This document shows, piece after piece, positions 8,183 through 17,438 of a stretch of DNA of 64,000 nt. The notes beneath the pieces are model-generated. The model ran no database searches and was not told the DNA's origin. It saw only the letters and a list, made by a program, of their open reading frames with translations. How positions within the stretch are numbered: the first letter of the stretch is position 1; every line of letters begins with the position of its first letter. Both the position numbers and the translations under genes were made by a program. This DNA is from Verrucomicrobiales bacterium (GTDB lineage: Bacteria > Verrucomicrobiota > Verrucomicrobiia > Verrucomicrobiales > V1-33): positions 88,954 to 152,953 of the forward strand of contig JAQGPJ010000010.1 in NCBI GenBank assembly GCA_028293125.1. Reading direction: 5' to 3'.

Positions 8183-9847
8183 ATGACCAAACTGCGGACG
8201 CTGCTGCCCCGACTCTGCCTCCTGCTCCTCACCGGTGCCCTCTTGGCATCCTGCGGCGGGGACCCCATAAGCGCCAAGGAAGGGGCCGAAAAGAAGATCT
8301 TTTTGGTGAACCTCGCCACCGAGGCCCGCTACCTCGACCTCCAGCGCTGCAACAGCGTGACCGAGCACCACATCATGCTTTCCCTGTATCAGGGGCTGGT
8401 CTGCGAGAACCGGAACACGGACACGGACGTGGAGCCCGGCATGGCGGAAAGCTGGGAGGCCAGCGCGGACAAATCCGTCTGGACCTTCCGTATCCGGAAG
8501 GACGCCAAATGGTCCGACGGCGTGCCCTTCACCGCCCATGATTTTGTCTGGTCGTGGAGGCGGATGCTGCGCAAGGATCTGGGGGCGCAGTATTCCGAGA
8601 TGCTCTTCATGCTGAATAACGGCAAGGAGTTATACGATGGCAAAGTGAAGGAGGAGGAACTGGGCGTACGGGCCGTGGACGAGCACATGCTGGAGGTCAC
8701 GCTGGTGGGGCCGACCCCCTACTTCCCGCTGCTGGCCTGCCACACCTCATGGTGGCCCGTGCCGCGCCATGTAATCGAGAAATACGGCGCCATCTGCGAT
8801 GTGATGAATCCTTGGACGGACGAGGACAAACTCGTGGGCAACGGCCCGTTCAAGATGAAAAAATATCTGTTCCGCCAGTATATCCAAGTGGAGCGGAATC
8901 CTGTTTACTGGGATGCCGCCAACGTGAAGCTGGACGGGGTGCGGTTCTACTCCATTGAGAGCGCGGATGTGGAAGAGCGGCTTTTTCGCCGGGGCCAGCT
9001 CCATGCCACCTACTCCACGCCGCTTTCCAAAATCCCGGACTATCTGAAAAATCATCCGGATGTGGCCCGGAACTACACCAACTGCGCCTCCTGGTATTTC
9101 CGGATCAACACCACGCGGGGAGCCCTTAAGGATGTGAGGGTCAGGCGGGCCCTGGCGTTCGCGCTCGACCGCTCCAGCATCATCGACAACGTGCTGCGCG
9201 CCCGGCAGCTGCCAGCCGGGGGCATGGTGCCGCCCATGAAGGGCTACACGCAGGTCAAGGAATTCAGCCTCAACCTCCCGGAGGCCAGACGGCTGCTTGC
9301 GGAGGCCGGTTTCCCGGACGGGAAAGGCTTTCCGGAATACAATATCCTGATCTCCAAAAACGAGACGGCCCGCCAGCTTGCCGAGGCGGTGCAGGCCATG
9401 TGGCAAAAGAACCTCGGCATCTCCGTCGGCATTTCCCAACAGGACTTCACCGTCTATCTGACCTCCCAACAGAATCTCGACTACGACCTCTCGTGGGCCG
9501 GATGGAATGCTGACTATTATGATCCCGCCACTTTCATCGACATGTGGATGACGGATGGTGGCAACAACAACACCGGCTGGAGCAACAAGGAGTTCGACCA
9601 GCGGCTGGCCGATGCCAGACAGTGCGCGGATGCCGCCAAACGGCTCAGCATTCTGACGGAGGCTGAAAAAATCCTCATGCGCGAGGCTCCGGTGCTGCCG
9701 GTCTATTTCGGATCCCGCACCCGGCTGATCCATCCGGCGGTCAAGGAGTGGCAGGTGCGGCTGATGGACAACCGGCTGTGGCAGTTCATGGATCTGCAGT
9801 ATCCCCCGCCGCCCTCCTCCATGGATGCGGGCCTCAACCGGAACTGA
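8183..9847 (+). CDS. oppA: Peptide ABC transporter substrate-binding lipoprotein (OppA/DppA family)
   Basis: The protein has 554 residues of the SBP_bac_5 family. The N-terminus is a lipoprotein signal, RLCLLLLTGALLASCGG, with lipobox LASC, so the mature protein would be anchored at Cys24. The body has the family landmarks DLQRCNSVTEHHIMLSLYQG near residue 55, MAESWEASADKSVWTFRIRK near 90, WSDGVPFTAHDFVWSWRR near 115 and RRALAFALDRSSI near 325. It binds short peptides in the periplasm and delivers them to the permease encoded just downstream. oppB starts 12 bases after the stop, and the whole run to 13640 is on one strand, so this is the first gene of an opp-type operon. The leader before ATG is strongly C/T-rich. 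Peptide length preference cannot be read from the sequence. Confidence 0.9.
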   Translation: MTKLRTLLPRLCLLLLTGALLASCGGDPISAKEGAEKKIFLVNLATEARYLDLQRCNSVTEHHIMLSLYQGLVCENRNTDTDVEPGMAESWEASADKSVWTFRIRKDAKWSDGVPFTAHDFVWSWRRMLRKDLGAQYSEMLFMLNNGKELYDGKVKEEELGVRAVDEHMLEVTLVGPTPYFPLLACHTSWWPVPRHVIEKYGAICDVMNPWTDEDKLVGNGPFKMKKYLFRQYIQVERNPVYWDAANVKLDGVRFYSIESADVEERLFRRGQLHATYSTPLSKIPDYLKNHPDVARNYTNCASWYFRINTTRGALKDVRVRRALAFALDRSSIIDNVLRARQLPAGGMVPPMKGYTQVKEFSLNLPEARRLLAEAGFPDGKGFPEYNILISKNETARQLAEAVQAMWQKNLGISVGISQQDFTVYLTSQQNLDYDLSWAGWNADYYDPATFIDMWMTDGGNNNTGWSNKEFDQRLADARQCADAAKRLSILTEAEKILMREAPVLPVYFGSRTRLIHPAVKEWQVRLMDNRLWQFMDLQYPPPPSSMDAGLNRN

Positions 9848-9859
9848 AATTTTTCCCGC

Positions 9860-10777
9860 ATGCTCCGCTTCACTCTTTACCGTCTGGCTCAGGCTCTGGG
9901 CGTGATTCTGGTGGTGTTCACCATCACCTTCTTTCTGATCCGGCTGACTCCAGGCGATCCCTTTGCCGGCGAGAAGGCCATGCCGCCGGATGTCCGCCGG
10001 GTGATGGAGGAGCGCTATGGCCTGAACAAGCCGCTGATCACCCAGTATTTCACTACCTTGGGGTCCTATCTGCGGGGGGATTTCCAGCCCTCGATGAAGT
10101 ATCAGGGCATGTGGAATGTGAAAATCATCAAGGACGCTTTTCCCATCTCCCTGGCGATTGGATCCTGCGCGCTGGTGATCGCGTTGGGCCTGGGGCTGCC
10201 GGCGGGCATCATTGCCGCCGTCAAAAAAAACACCTGGATGGACTATGGCTTCATGTCCTTGGCGCTGATCGGCATCTGTCTGCCCACGTTTGTCATGGGT
10301 CCCATGCTGATCATGACTTTCGGACTGAAGTGGCGGGTGTTCAATGTCGCGGGCTGGTTTGAGAAAACGGACTGGGTGCTTCCCTCCCTGACCATGGGCC
10401 TCATCTATGCCGCCTACATCGCCCGGCTGACCCGCGGCGGCATGCTGGAGGTGCTCAATCAGGACTTCATCCGCACCGCGCGGGCCAAGGGAGTGCCGGG
10501 TTCCCGGATTGTGATGGTCCATGCGCTGCGCGGCGGTCTGCTGCCGGTGGTGGCCTTTCTGGGACCGGCTCTGGCCGGCATCACCACCGGCTCATTCATC
10601 ATCGAGAAAATCTTCAACCTCCCAGGCCTTGGTCAGCATTTCGTGTCCTCCGTCTTTAACCGCGACTACAGCCTTATCCTCGCGACTGTGGTGCTGCTGG
10701 CCACACTGTTGGTGGTGACGAATTTCCTGACCGATGTCCTGGTCGCCTGGCTCAACCCCAAAGTGCGTCTTTCATGA
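9860..10777 (+). CDS. oppB: Peptide ABC transporter permease, OppB/DppB type
   Basis: The protein has 305 residues. A first transmembrane helix at about residues 9-30 is followed by a periplasmic loop and five further hydrophobic segments. This is the BPD_transp_1 fold of OppB/DppB. RLTPGDPF near residue 30 and the ERYGLNKPLITQY segment are typical of the family. The EAA coupling loop is visible as RTARAKGVPGSRIVMVHALRG near residue 215. It forms the inner-membrane channel with OppC. It starts 12 bases after oppA, and its stop overlaps the oppC start by four bases (ATGA), so translation is probably coupled. Confidence 0.92.
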   Translation: MLRFTLYRLAQALGVILVVFTITFFLIRLTPGDPFAGEKAMPPDVRRVMEERYGLNKPLITQYFTTLGSYLRGDFQPSMKYQGMWNVKIIKDAFPISLAIGSCALVIALGLGLPAGIIAAVKKNTWMDYGFMSLALIGICLPTFVMGPMLIMTFGLKWRVFNVAGWFEKTDWVLPSLTMGLIYAAYIARLTRGGMLEVLNQDFIRTARAKGVPGSRIVMVHALRGGLLPVVAFLGPALAGITTGSFIIEKIFNLPGLGQHFVSSVFNRDYSLILATVVLLATLLVVTNFLTDVLVAWLNPKVRLS

Positions 10778-11712
10778 GCACCGCCGCCGCCCCCGCTCCC
10801 TCTCCCGCCGCTTTCGAATTGCCTCATGTCCAGCCGGGCCGGTCCCTCTGGCAGGATGCCTGGGCGCGTCTGCGCCGGAACCGCCTCGCCATTCTGTGCG
10901 GCGGTCTGCTGGTGGCCATCGTCCTGTTCTGTTTTCTGGGCCCCTGGCTGACGGGTTGGAACCCGACGGAGACCAATCTGGCTCTTAAAGCCACTCCCCC
11001 GGGCACGGTGGAGATCCGGCCTGATGGCTCGGGCGGAAAACACTGGATGGGAACCGATCCTCTGGGACGTGATATTCTGACGCGTATCATGCGCGGGGGG
11101 CAGGTGTCCCTGATGGTGGGACTGGTGGCCACCGGGGTGGCGCTCCTGATCGGCGTTGGATACGGGGCCACCGCCGGCTATCTGGGGGGACGATGGGATA
11201 TGGGCATGATGAGGTTTGTGGATGTGCTTTATGCCCTGCCGTTCATGATTTTCGTGATTCTGCTGACCACCATGTTCGGCAAAAGCATGCTGCTGATCTT
11301 TCTGGCCATCGGGGCCGTGGAGTGGCTCACCATGGCCCGCATTGTGCGCGCTCAGGTGCAGGTGCTGGTTCGGCAGGAGTTTGTGGAGGCCGCCCGCTCC
11401 CTGGGGCTGTCCACGCCAGCCATCCTGATCCGTCACATCATTCCGAACGTGCTGGGGCCGGTGATCGTTTACTCCACTCTCACCGTCCCCGCTGTCATGC
11501 TGCTGGAGGCCGCCCTGAGCTTCCTCGGTTTGGGTGTGCAGCCGCCGGACAGCTCCTGGGGCACGCTGATCAACGACGGGGCCGAAAATCTGGAGACCAG
11601 TCCGTGGCTGCTTCTCTACCCGGCGGCGTTTTTCTCAGCCACGCTCTTCTGTCTGAACTTCGTGGGTGACGGCCTGCGCGACGCCCTTGATGTGCGCGCC
11701 AGCAAGGACTGA
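10774..11712 (+). CDS. oppC: Peptide ABC transporter permease, OppC/DppC type
   Basis: The protein has 312 residues. It begins with an Ala/Pro-rich N-terminus, then the OppC_N domain (LWQDAWARLRRNRLAI and the first helix, about residues 25-60). A short periplasmic segment contains HWMGTDPLGRDILTRIMRGG, a signature of OppC/DppC. The BPD_transp_1 domain follows, with the EAA loop EFVEAARSLGLSTPAILIRH near residue 205. The gene overlaps oppB by four bases. It pairs with OppB as the channel of the importer. The 105-base gap before oppD carries no obvious terminator, so one transcript is likely. Confidence 0.92.
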   Translation: MSTAAAPAPSPAAFELPHVQPGRSLWQDAWARLRRNRLAILCGGLLVAIVLFCFLGPWLTGWNPTETNLALKATPPGTVEIRPDGSGGKHWMGTDPLGRDILTRIMRGGQVSLMVGLVATGVALLIGVGYGATAGYLGGRWDMGMMRFVDVLYALPFMIFVILLTTMFGKSMLLIFLAIGAVEWLTMARIVRAQVQVLVRQEFVEAARSLGLSTPAILIRHIIPNVLGPVIVYSTLTVPAVMLLEAALSFLGLGVQPPDSSWGTLINDGAENLETSPWLLLYPAAFFSATLFCLNFVGDGLRDALDVRASKD

Positions 11713-11817
11713 TCCCTCTCCCGCCCCCTTTCCTTTTTCTGCGCAGGCACCTCCCAGCTGACCGCCGTCACCGCCCACCTTCCATTTCCTGTTCCTCCCG
11801 CCCGATTTTGTCACTGC

Positions 11818-12801
11818 ATGAGCACCGTCCTTGATGTCCAGGATCTGAAAGTCTCCTTCCACACGCGCAATGGCGTGGTGCGCGCCGTGGACGGCGTGTC
11901 CTTCAAGGTGGAGAAGGGAAAGACCACCGGCATCGTCGGCGAGAGCGGCTCAGGCAAATCTGTGACCTGCTACTCCCTGCTCGGCCTTGTTCCCATGCCT
12001 CCCGGAAGGATTGAGGGAGGAAGCGCCAAATTCGGGGATGTTGACCTGCTGAAACTTTCAGAAAAGGAACTGCAGAGGATCCGGGGCAGCCGCATCAGCA
12101 TGATCTTTCAGGATCCCATGACCTCGCTGAATCCCTGGCTGCGGGTGGGCACCCAGGTGGCCGAGCCGCTGCGGCTCCATGAGGGGCTCAGCAAAAGCGA
12201 GGCTTGGAAGCGCGCCGTGGAGGCGCTGCGGGAAGTCGGTATTCCGGATCCTGAGAAGCGCATCCACCAGTATCCGCACGAATTCTCCGGCGGCATGAGG
12301 CAGCGCGTGATGATCGCCATGGCCCTGATCACCCGGCCCGAACTGCTCATTGCCGACGAGCCCACCACCGCACTGGATGTGACCATTCAGAAACAGGTGC
12401 TGGACCTGATCCGCGATCTTCAGAAACGGCTGGGGATCGCTGTCGTCTTCATCACCCATGATCTCGCCGTGGTCAGCGAGGTCTGCGACTATGTGAATGT
12501 CATGTATGCCGGCCGGCTGGTGGAGGCGTCACCGGTGCAGGAGCTTTTTGCCCGGCCGCGCCATGCCTACACCCAGGCGCTGATGCGGTCCATTCCCGCA
12601 CTTCAGCGGAAGGGCGAACCGCTTTACACCATTCCTGGCCTGCCACCGGATCTGGCCAATCTGCCGTCCGGCTGCGCCTTCCGCCCCCGGCAGACACCGG
12701 AGCGCCAGGCGCTCTGCCTGACAGACCGCCAGCCGCCGCTGGTGGAGGTTTCTCCGGGCCACTGGGCGCAGGACTGCCCCGGCTGCCTCATCCGTGACTG
12801 A
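11818..12801 (+). CDS. oppD: Peptide ABC transporter ATP-binding protein, OppD/DppD type
   Basis: The protein has 327 residues. Walker A is GESGSGKSV near residue 40, the signature is FSGGMRQR near residue 160 and Walker B is ELLIADEPTTALD near residue 180, followed by the H-loop ITHDLAVV. The C-terminal oligo_HPY region is present (PRHAYTQALMRSIP). OppD and DppD proteins usually end in a four-Cys region, some of which bind a [4Fe-4S] cluster. Here GCAF, ALC and DCPGC are present, but the second expected Cys position reads Arg-Gln (FRPRQ) instead of Arg-Cys. It powers peptide import together with the OppF-like partner 53 bases downstream. Confidence 0.92.
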   Translation: MSTVLDVQDLKVSFHTRNGVVRAVDGVSFKVEKGKTTGIVGESGSGKSVTCYSLLGLVPMPPGRIEGGSAKFGDVDLLKLSEKELQRIRGSRISMIFQDPMTSLNPWLRVGTQVAEPLRLHEGLSKSEAWKRAVEALREVGIPDPEKRIHQYPHEFSGGMRQRVMIAMALITRPELLIADEPTTALDVTIQKQVLDLIRDLQKRLGIAVVFITHDLAVVSEVCDYVNVMYAGRLVEASPVQELFARPRHAYTQALMRSIPALQRKGEPLYTIPGLPPDLANLPSGCAFRPRQTPERQALCLTDRQPPLVEVSPGHWAQDCPGCLIRD

Positions 12802-12854
12802 TTTGTGTCACCCTCCCCGGCTGTCCTATCCGATTAATATTCTGACGTTTTCCC

Positions 12855-13640
12855 ATGTCCTTTCTTCAAATTCAGGATGCCACGGTCACCTTTCCCGCCC
12901 GCCGGGGCAGTGAGGCCTTCACCGCCGTGAAGGGTGTCAGCCTCTCCATTGCCAAAGGGGAAATCCTTGGGCTGGTCGGGGAGTCGGGATGCGGCAAAAG
13001 CACGCTTTCCCGCGCCATCATGCAGCTCCAGCCGCTGACCGCCGGCAGAATTTTGCTGGAGGGCGGGGATCTTTCCAAGCTGGACTCCCATCAGCTGCGG
13101 ATGGCCCGGCTGAATTTCCAGATGGTCTTTCAGGATCCTTATGCTTCCCTGAATCCGCGGCGAACCGTCTTCAGCACCCTGACCGAGGCCGTGCGGGCCC
13201 GAACTGGGAAACTGCCCAAAGAGGCACTGTGGGAGCGGGTTGCCGCCCTCATGCAGCGGGTGGGACTGAATCCCGATTTCGCCCTGAAGTATCCCCACGA
13301 ATTCTCCGGCGGCCAGCGGCAGCGCATCGCCATCGCCCGCGCTTTGGGGCCGGATCCGCGCCTGCTCATTGCGGACGAGCCGGTCTCGGCCTTGGATGTC
13401 AGCATCCAGTCCCAGATCATCAACCTGCTGCTGAATCTCTGCCGGGATCTGGGCCTGACCATGCTTTTCATCTCCCACGACCTTTCCGTGGTGCGCTACA
13501 TCGCCGACCGTGTCGCGGTCATGCAGAATGGACAAATCGTGGAGTTGGGTGAAACCGGGCAGGTGCTCACCGCCCCGCAGCATCCCTACACTCAAAAGCT
13601 TCTCGAGGCCGCTCCTGCGCTGAGACTTGCCGAAGTCTGA
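12855..13640 (+). CDS. oppF: Peptide ABC transporter ATP-binding protein, OppF/DppF type (short form)
   Basis: The protein has 261 residues. Walker A is GESGCGKST near residue 44, the signature is FSGGQRQR near residue 153 and Walker B is LLIADEPVSALD near residue 174. The sequence ends soon after PQHPYTQKLLEAAPAL, so the usual 60 or so residues of the OppF C-terminal region, with its Cys-rich segment, are missing. The nucleotide-binding core is complete, so the protein should hydrolyse ATP as the second ATPase of the importer. The stop is in frame and no frame-shifted continuation was recognised before the convergent APC permease gene, so this looks like a natural short form. It is the last gene of the opp-type operon. 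Confidence 0.9.
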   Translation: MSFLQIQDATVTFPARRGSEAFTAVKGVSLSIAKGEILGLVGESGCGKSTLSRAIMQLQPLTAGRILLEGGDLSKLDSHQLRMARLNFQMVFQDPYASLNPRRTVFSTLTEAVRARTGKLPKEALWERVAALMQRVGLNPDFALKYPHEFSGGQRQRIAIARALGPDPRLLIADEPVSALDVSIQSQIINLLLNLCRDLGLTMLFISHDLSVVRYIADRVAVMQNGQIVELGETGQVLTAPQHPYTQKLLEAAPALRLAEV

Positions 13641-13726
13641 CAGTCCGGGTATTTCGCACCGCAATCCTGTCACCCAGTCACCGGGACTTCGGAGGGAGGC
13701 GGGGCTTTGTGATTGGCTCGCCATTT

Positions 13727-15136
13727 TCACCCCACGGAGGCCACAGCCCCGTCCGCAGGCTTCAGCACCCGGTAGAGGGCCACGCTCACCACAATCACCG
13801 CCAAGGCGATCAGCGGCGCGATGTGGGTGCCCGCCTCGGTGCTGGTCAGCGCGGTGTGAATCCGCTTCGCGATCAGAACCGCGCAGACAATCGACCCCAG
13901 AATGGGCACCACCAAGGGCACATCAAAGCCGCCTTTGGGTTCAGAGGGCCGGCGCTTGAGCACCACCAGTGAGAAATTGACCACCGTGAAGACGGAGAGC
14001 AGCAGCAGCACCGTGGCCTCAGCCAGCTGCTTCACGCCGCCAGCGAGGATCAGAGCGGACACGATCACAAACAGTACTACGATCGCCACATGGGGAGTGC
14101 GCCGCACGGGATGCACTTTGCCCAGCAACGCCGGCAGCAGTCCCTGGCCGCTCATGCCATACAGCAGGCGCGATCCCATCAGGTAGTTGAGCAGGGCGGT
14201 GTTTCCGATGGCGAAAAGAGTGATGACCGCGAACACCCCATCAATTCCTTTGAACCAGGGGGCGGCGCGGTGCGCCACATCCATCAGCGGGGCCTTGCTC
14301 AAAGCCAACTCCTGCCAGGGGATCACAGAGACTGCCGTGATGGCCACCGCCATGTAGATCAGAGTGGCCAGGATCATGGCCCCGATCAGGCCGAAGGGGA
14401 CATCGCGCCTGGGATTCTTCGCCTCCTCGGAGATGTTGAGAATGTCCTCAAACCCGATGAAGGAGAAAAACGTCAGCACCGCCCCATTCAGAATCAGGGC
14501 CGCGGTCAGTCCGGATCCCGCGCCGCCACCGGCCACCGTATCGCCCGGCGTCTCCATGTAATCCACACCGCCCCAGTATTTGGCTCCCACGATGATGATG
14601 AAGACCAGTCCCGAGGCCTCGATGACGGTGCAGAGGATATTCAGCCACATGCTCTCCCTCATGCCCCGGTAAATGACGCAGCCCACCAGGAAGACGATCC
14701 CGATGGCCGACAGTTTGGACATCCAGTCCGGCAGGCTGAGGTGCAGAGCGTTGGCTATATTGTCCACCATGGCCTGAGATCCCGTGGCCATGCTGGTCAG
14801 GCCGCTCATCATCACCGCCAGCCCCACCACGTAGCTCAGCAGCGGGCGGCCCAGCGCGCGGTGGGTCACATAGGCCGCCCCGCCTGCTTTGGCATAACGT
14901 CCGCCCAGACAGGCGTAGGAGAGCCCGGTCAGCAGTGCGGCGGTCATGGCCACCAGAAAAGCCGCCCACACCGCATTGCCCAGACCGGCGCTCGCCTTTC
15001 CCACCAAGGCGTAAATGCCGGCCCCCAGCATGGAGCCCAGCCCATACAGCAGAATCTGCCAGCCTCCTATCGTTTTGGCCAGACCCGGGGAATTTTCCTC
15101 TGGAGCGGACGTGGGAATCGGGGGATCAGCGGTCAT
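13727..15136 (-). CDS. APC-superfamily amino-acid permease
   Basis: The protein has 469 residues from ATG at 15136; the frame extends to a TTG at 15175, but the added residues are not conserved-looking. About twelve membrane segments are present. The N-terminal helix has GLGSMLGAGIYALVGKASA (residues 34-52), the unwound substrate-binding motif of APC transporters (GxGxGxG-like). FFSFIGFEDILNISEEAKNP near residue 240 corresponds to the conserved segment after helix 6 in cationic amino-acid transporter-like members. It probably imports an amino acid by proton or sodium coupling across the inner membrane. Specificity is not clear. It converges on oppF, 86 bases away, and shares the intergenic leader with the divergent methyltransferase gene. 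Confidence 0.85.
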   Translation of the reverse strand: MTADPPIPTSAPEENSPGLAKTIGGWQILLYGLGSMLGAGIYALVGKASAGLGNAVWAAFLVAMTAALLTGLSYACLGGRYAKAGGAAYVTHRALGRPLLSYVVGLAVMMSGLTSMATGSQAMVDNIANALHLSLPDWMSKLSAIGIVFLVGCVIYRGMRESMWLNILCTVIEASGLVFIIIVGAKYWGGVDYMETPGDTVAGGGAGSGLTAALILNGAVLTFFSFIGFEDILNISEEAKNPRRDVPFGLIGAMILATLIYMAVAITAVSVIPWQELALSKAPLMDVAHRAAPWFKGIDGVFAVITLFAIGNTALLNYLMGSRLLYGMSGQGLLPALLGKVHPVRRTPHVAIVVLFVIVSALILAGGVKQLAEATVLLLLSVFTVVNFSLVVLKRRPSEPKGGFDVPLVVPILGSIVCAVLIAKRIHTALTSTEAGTHIAPLIALAVIVVSVALYRVLKPADGAVASVG

Positions 15137-15322
15137 AAGCGGAGCATTGCGGGAAACGCGGAGCTGTGTAAGCAAAAATCACGCGATACCGGGTGGTTGA
15201 TCCGTCCGGTACAAAAAGGCTGACGGTCCCGGCTGCGGCGTTTCCCTTTTGGAAATCCGGAATCCCGGACGTTCTTCTTTCCCCTCCGGAATCCTGACGT
15301 TTTCTTTTTCGCCCGACTGCCT

Positions 15323-16354
15323 GTGAATGCCTTCCCCACGCTCCGCCAATGGCTGACCGCCCAGGGCGGGGCTGTGCCCTTCCGGCAATACATGGAGGCG
15401 GCGCTGCACGATCCGGAGTTTGGTTATTACTCCCGCGGCATCGCCACGGTCGGGCGGGGCGGGGATTTTTCCACCAGTGCCAGCCTGAGCGGCATGCTGG
15501 CGCGCGCGATCACCGCCTGGGCCGGGGAGCAGCGGGCCGCGCTGGGGCCGGGGCTTTGCCATCTGATCGAAATCGGGCCCGGAACCGGCCAACTGCACCG
15601 GGATCTTCTCCGGGCCATGGGCTGGCGCGGGCGCATGGGGTGGCGCAGCCATCTGGTGGAGCGGTCCCCCAAACTGCGGGCCATGCAGCGCCGCACACTG
15701 GGCATCGCCGGCTGGCGGGCGCATTGGCATGACAACCCAGTCTCCGCTCTGCGGGCCGCCGGCGGCCGGGCGCTGATTTTCTCGAATGAGCTGGTGGATG
15801 CCTTCCCGGTCACCCTGCTGCAGCGGGATGGCGGAGCCTGGCAGGAGGTCTGGTTGGAACTTATGCCGGATGGCCGCCTGGTGGAAACCCTGCGCCCGGC
15901 GGAGAGGAATTCCCTGCCAGCCTCCCTGAAGGCGGATCGTTTCCCGGAAGGCCAGCGCGTGGAGGCGCATGACAGCCACCGTCAATGGCTTCGTGACTGG
16001 CTGCCGCATTGGAAATCCGGCACCATGCTGACCATCGATTACGGCTCGGAGGCGGAAACGCTTTATTACCGGCGGCCCCAAGGAACGCTCCGGGGTTATC
16101 ACCGCCACGAACGGCTGGAAGGCCTGCGGATTTACCGCGACCCCGGCCAGTGCGATCTGACCGCCGATGTCAATTTCACCGACCTTCAGGACTGGGGCGC
16201 GGCGGACGGGCTGCGCACCGTGTCCCTGGAAAGCCAAAGCCATTTTCTGACCCGGCATGCAGGGGTGCGCAACTCCGCCGACGCCTGGCTGGCGGATGAG
16301 TCGGGTCCAGGCGGGGCTTTCCTGTGCCTTCAGCAGAAGCCGGCCGCGGGGTAG
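15323..16354 (+). CDS. MidA/NDUFAF7-type SAM-dependent methyltransferase
   Basis: The protein has 343 residues from a GTG start. The N-terminus has the family motif VPFRQYMEAALHDPEFGYYS (residues 18-37), followed by GGDFSTSASLS. The SAM-binding motif is LIEIGPGTGQL (residues 81-91), and LIFSNELVDAFPV follows near residue 150. These are hallmarks of the MidA family, whose mitochondrial member NDUFAF7 dimethylates an arginine in a complex I subunit. Bacterial members are widespread but little studied, and a protein-arginine target is an inference from the eukaryotic homologue. No complex I genes lie in the window. The gene stands alone, divergent from the APC permease. Confidence 0.85.
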   Translation: MNAFPTLRQWLTAQGGAVPFRQYMEAALHDPEFGYYSRGIATVGRGGDFSTSASLSGMLARAITAWAGEQRAALGPGLCHLIEIGPGTGQLHRDLLRAMGWRGRMGWRSHLVERSPKLRAMQRRTLGIAGWRAHWHDNPVSALRAAGGRALIFSNELVDAFPVTLLQRDGGAWQEVWLELMPDGRLVETLRPAERNSLPASLKADRFPEGQRVEAHDSHRQWLRDWLPHWKSGTMLTIDYGSEAETLYYRRPQGTLRGYHRHERLEGLRIYRDPGQCDLTADVNFTDLQDWGAADGLRTVSLESQSHFLTRHAGVRNSADAWLADESGPGGAFLCLQQKPAAG

Positions 16355-16446
16355 CCCTGTGAAATCACCTCATCACACTTGCCGCAGGAGGGCAGGGAAT
16401 GGTGCCCTTTTGAAGGAGGACCAAAACGAAAAGCTCCGGAACTTCC

Positions 16447-17382
16447 TTACTCAAGAGCCACACGGAGATCGGGAATGGATTTGGCGAATTTGGCGGCCTC
16501 GCCCGGAGTGACGCGGGTCTTCCAGAGATAAACCTGCCGCAGCTTCCGCAGGCCGGTGAGGGTGGTCAGGGAGGTGTCACTGACGTTGGTACTGTGAAGA
16601 TTGAGATAATTCAGATTCACCAATCCTTTCAGTTTGGCGACTCCGGCGTCGGTGACTGCGGTCCCGTTGAGCTTCAGCCAGGTGAGCCGGGGGAATTTGG
16701 CCACCGTGGTGAGCGCTTCGTCCGTGATTTTGGTTCCGCTGAGGTCCAGTTCCGAGATATTGCCGGCAACAGCCGCAAGTTCCACCACCTCCTTGTCGCC
16801 GATGGCACCGGCTCCGGACACCCACTCGATACGCAGCAGGGGGCTGTCCTTGACGATGGGCGTGACCAGCGCTCCCAAGCTGGAGATTTTCTGTTTGGCC
16901 GCCTCCGGCGCAATGGTGGCACCGGCGGCCAGCGGATCCGCCGTTTTGGGGGCGGCTTTGGCGGCCACCGGAGCCCCGGCGTCGGAGCCCTTCCAGTCGC
17001 CAAAATCCGCGCCGTCGATAATCCACTCCTTGATCAGCTCGCTGTCGTTGAAGCTGAGAGGCTTGCCCTTGCCCTTGGGCGGCATGGCGTCCTCATGATC
17101 AATCGGCAGCAGAATGCGCTGGTAGAGCGGGCTTTTGTCCGGATCCCCGGCGACCACAGACTCGCCTTCGTTGCCCCCCTTCATGATGCCGCCGGCCCCG
17201 TCGAGGCGGAGCCGGCCCTTGGGTTCGATCATCTTGCCCGCGTTGTCCTTGTAGGGCGCACGGTGGCATTCGACACAGTTTTTGGCCAGCACCGGCCAGA
17301 CCTGGGTGCGGAAATTCACCGCCGCCGGGGCGGTCGCGGCTGCCGCCAGCAGCAGGCCGGCGGTCGTGGAGAGGACTTTCAT
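16447..17382 (-). CDS. Planctomycete-type cytochrome c (PSCyt1) domain plus leucine-rich repeat protein
   Basis: The protein has 311 residues from ATG at 17382, which starts the signal peptide KVLSTTAGLLLAAAATAPAA. The heme motif CVECH is at residues 36-40. The following segment (GRLRLDG, GGNEGESVVAGDPDKSPLYQ, AMPPKGKGKPLS) is typical of the PSCyt1 domain. After an Ala/Pro-rich linker, residues about 195-311 contain leucine-rich repeats such as NISELDLSGTKITDEALTTV. It is probably periplasmic and binds one heme. It is the last gene of a three-gene minus-strand set with DUF1549/DUF1553 and DUF1501 proteins, a combination characteristic of PVC bacteria. The function of the set is not established. 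Confidence 0.85.
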   Translation of the reverse strand: MKVLSTTAGLLLAAAATAPAAVNFRTQVWPVLAKNCVECHRAPYKDNAGKMIEPKGRLRLDGAGGIMKGGNEGESVVAGDPDKSPLYQRILLPIDHEDAMPPKGKGKPLSFNDSELIKEWIIDGADFGDWKGSDAGAPVAAKAAPKTADPLAAGATIAPEAAKQKISSLGALVTPIVKDSPLLRIEWVSGAGAIGDKEVVELAAVAGNISELDLSGTKITDEALTTVAKFPRLTWLKLNGTAVTDAGVAKLKGLVNLNYLNLHSTNVSDTSLTTLTGLRKLRQVYLWKTRVTPGEAAKFAKSIPDLRVALE

Positions 17383-17438
17383 GCGGTGGGGACTTGCCGG
17401 AGAAAACGGTGGGCTGAGGGCGCGCATCCGCCAAGAGA

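Noticed and set aside
8747..10522. Minus-strand open frame of 591 codons across oppA and oppB
   Set aside because: It spans the junction of two well-supported genes and shows no domain.
12801..13640. OppF truncation as a frameshift or pseudogene
   Set aside because: No continuation of the C-terminal domain was recognised in another frame before the convergent gene, and all ATPase motifs are intact.
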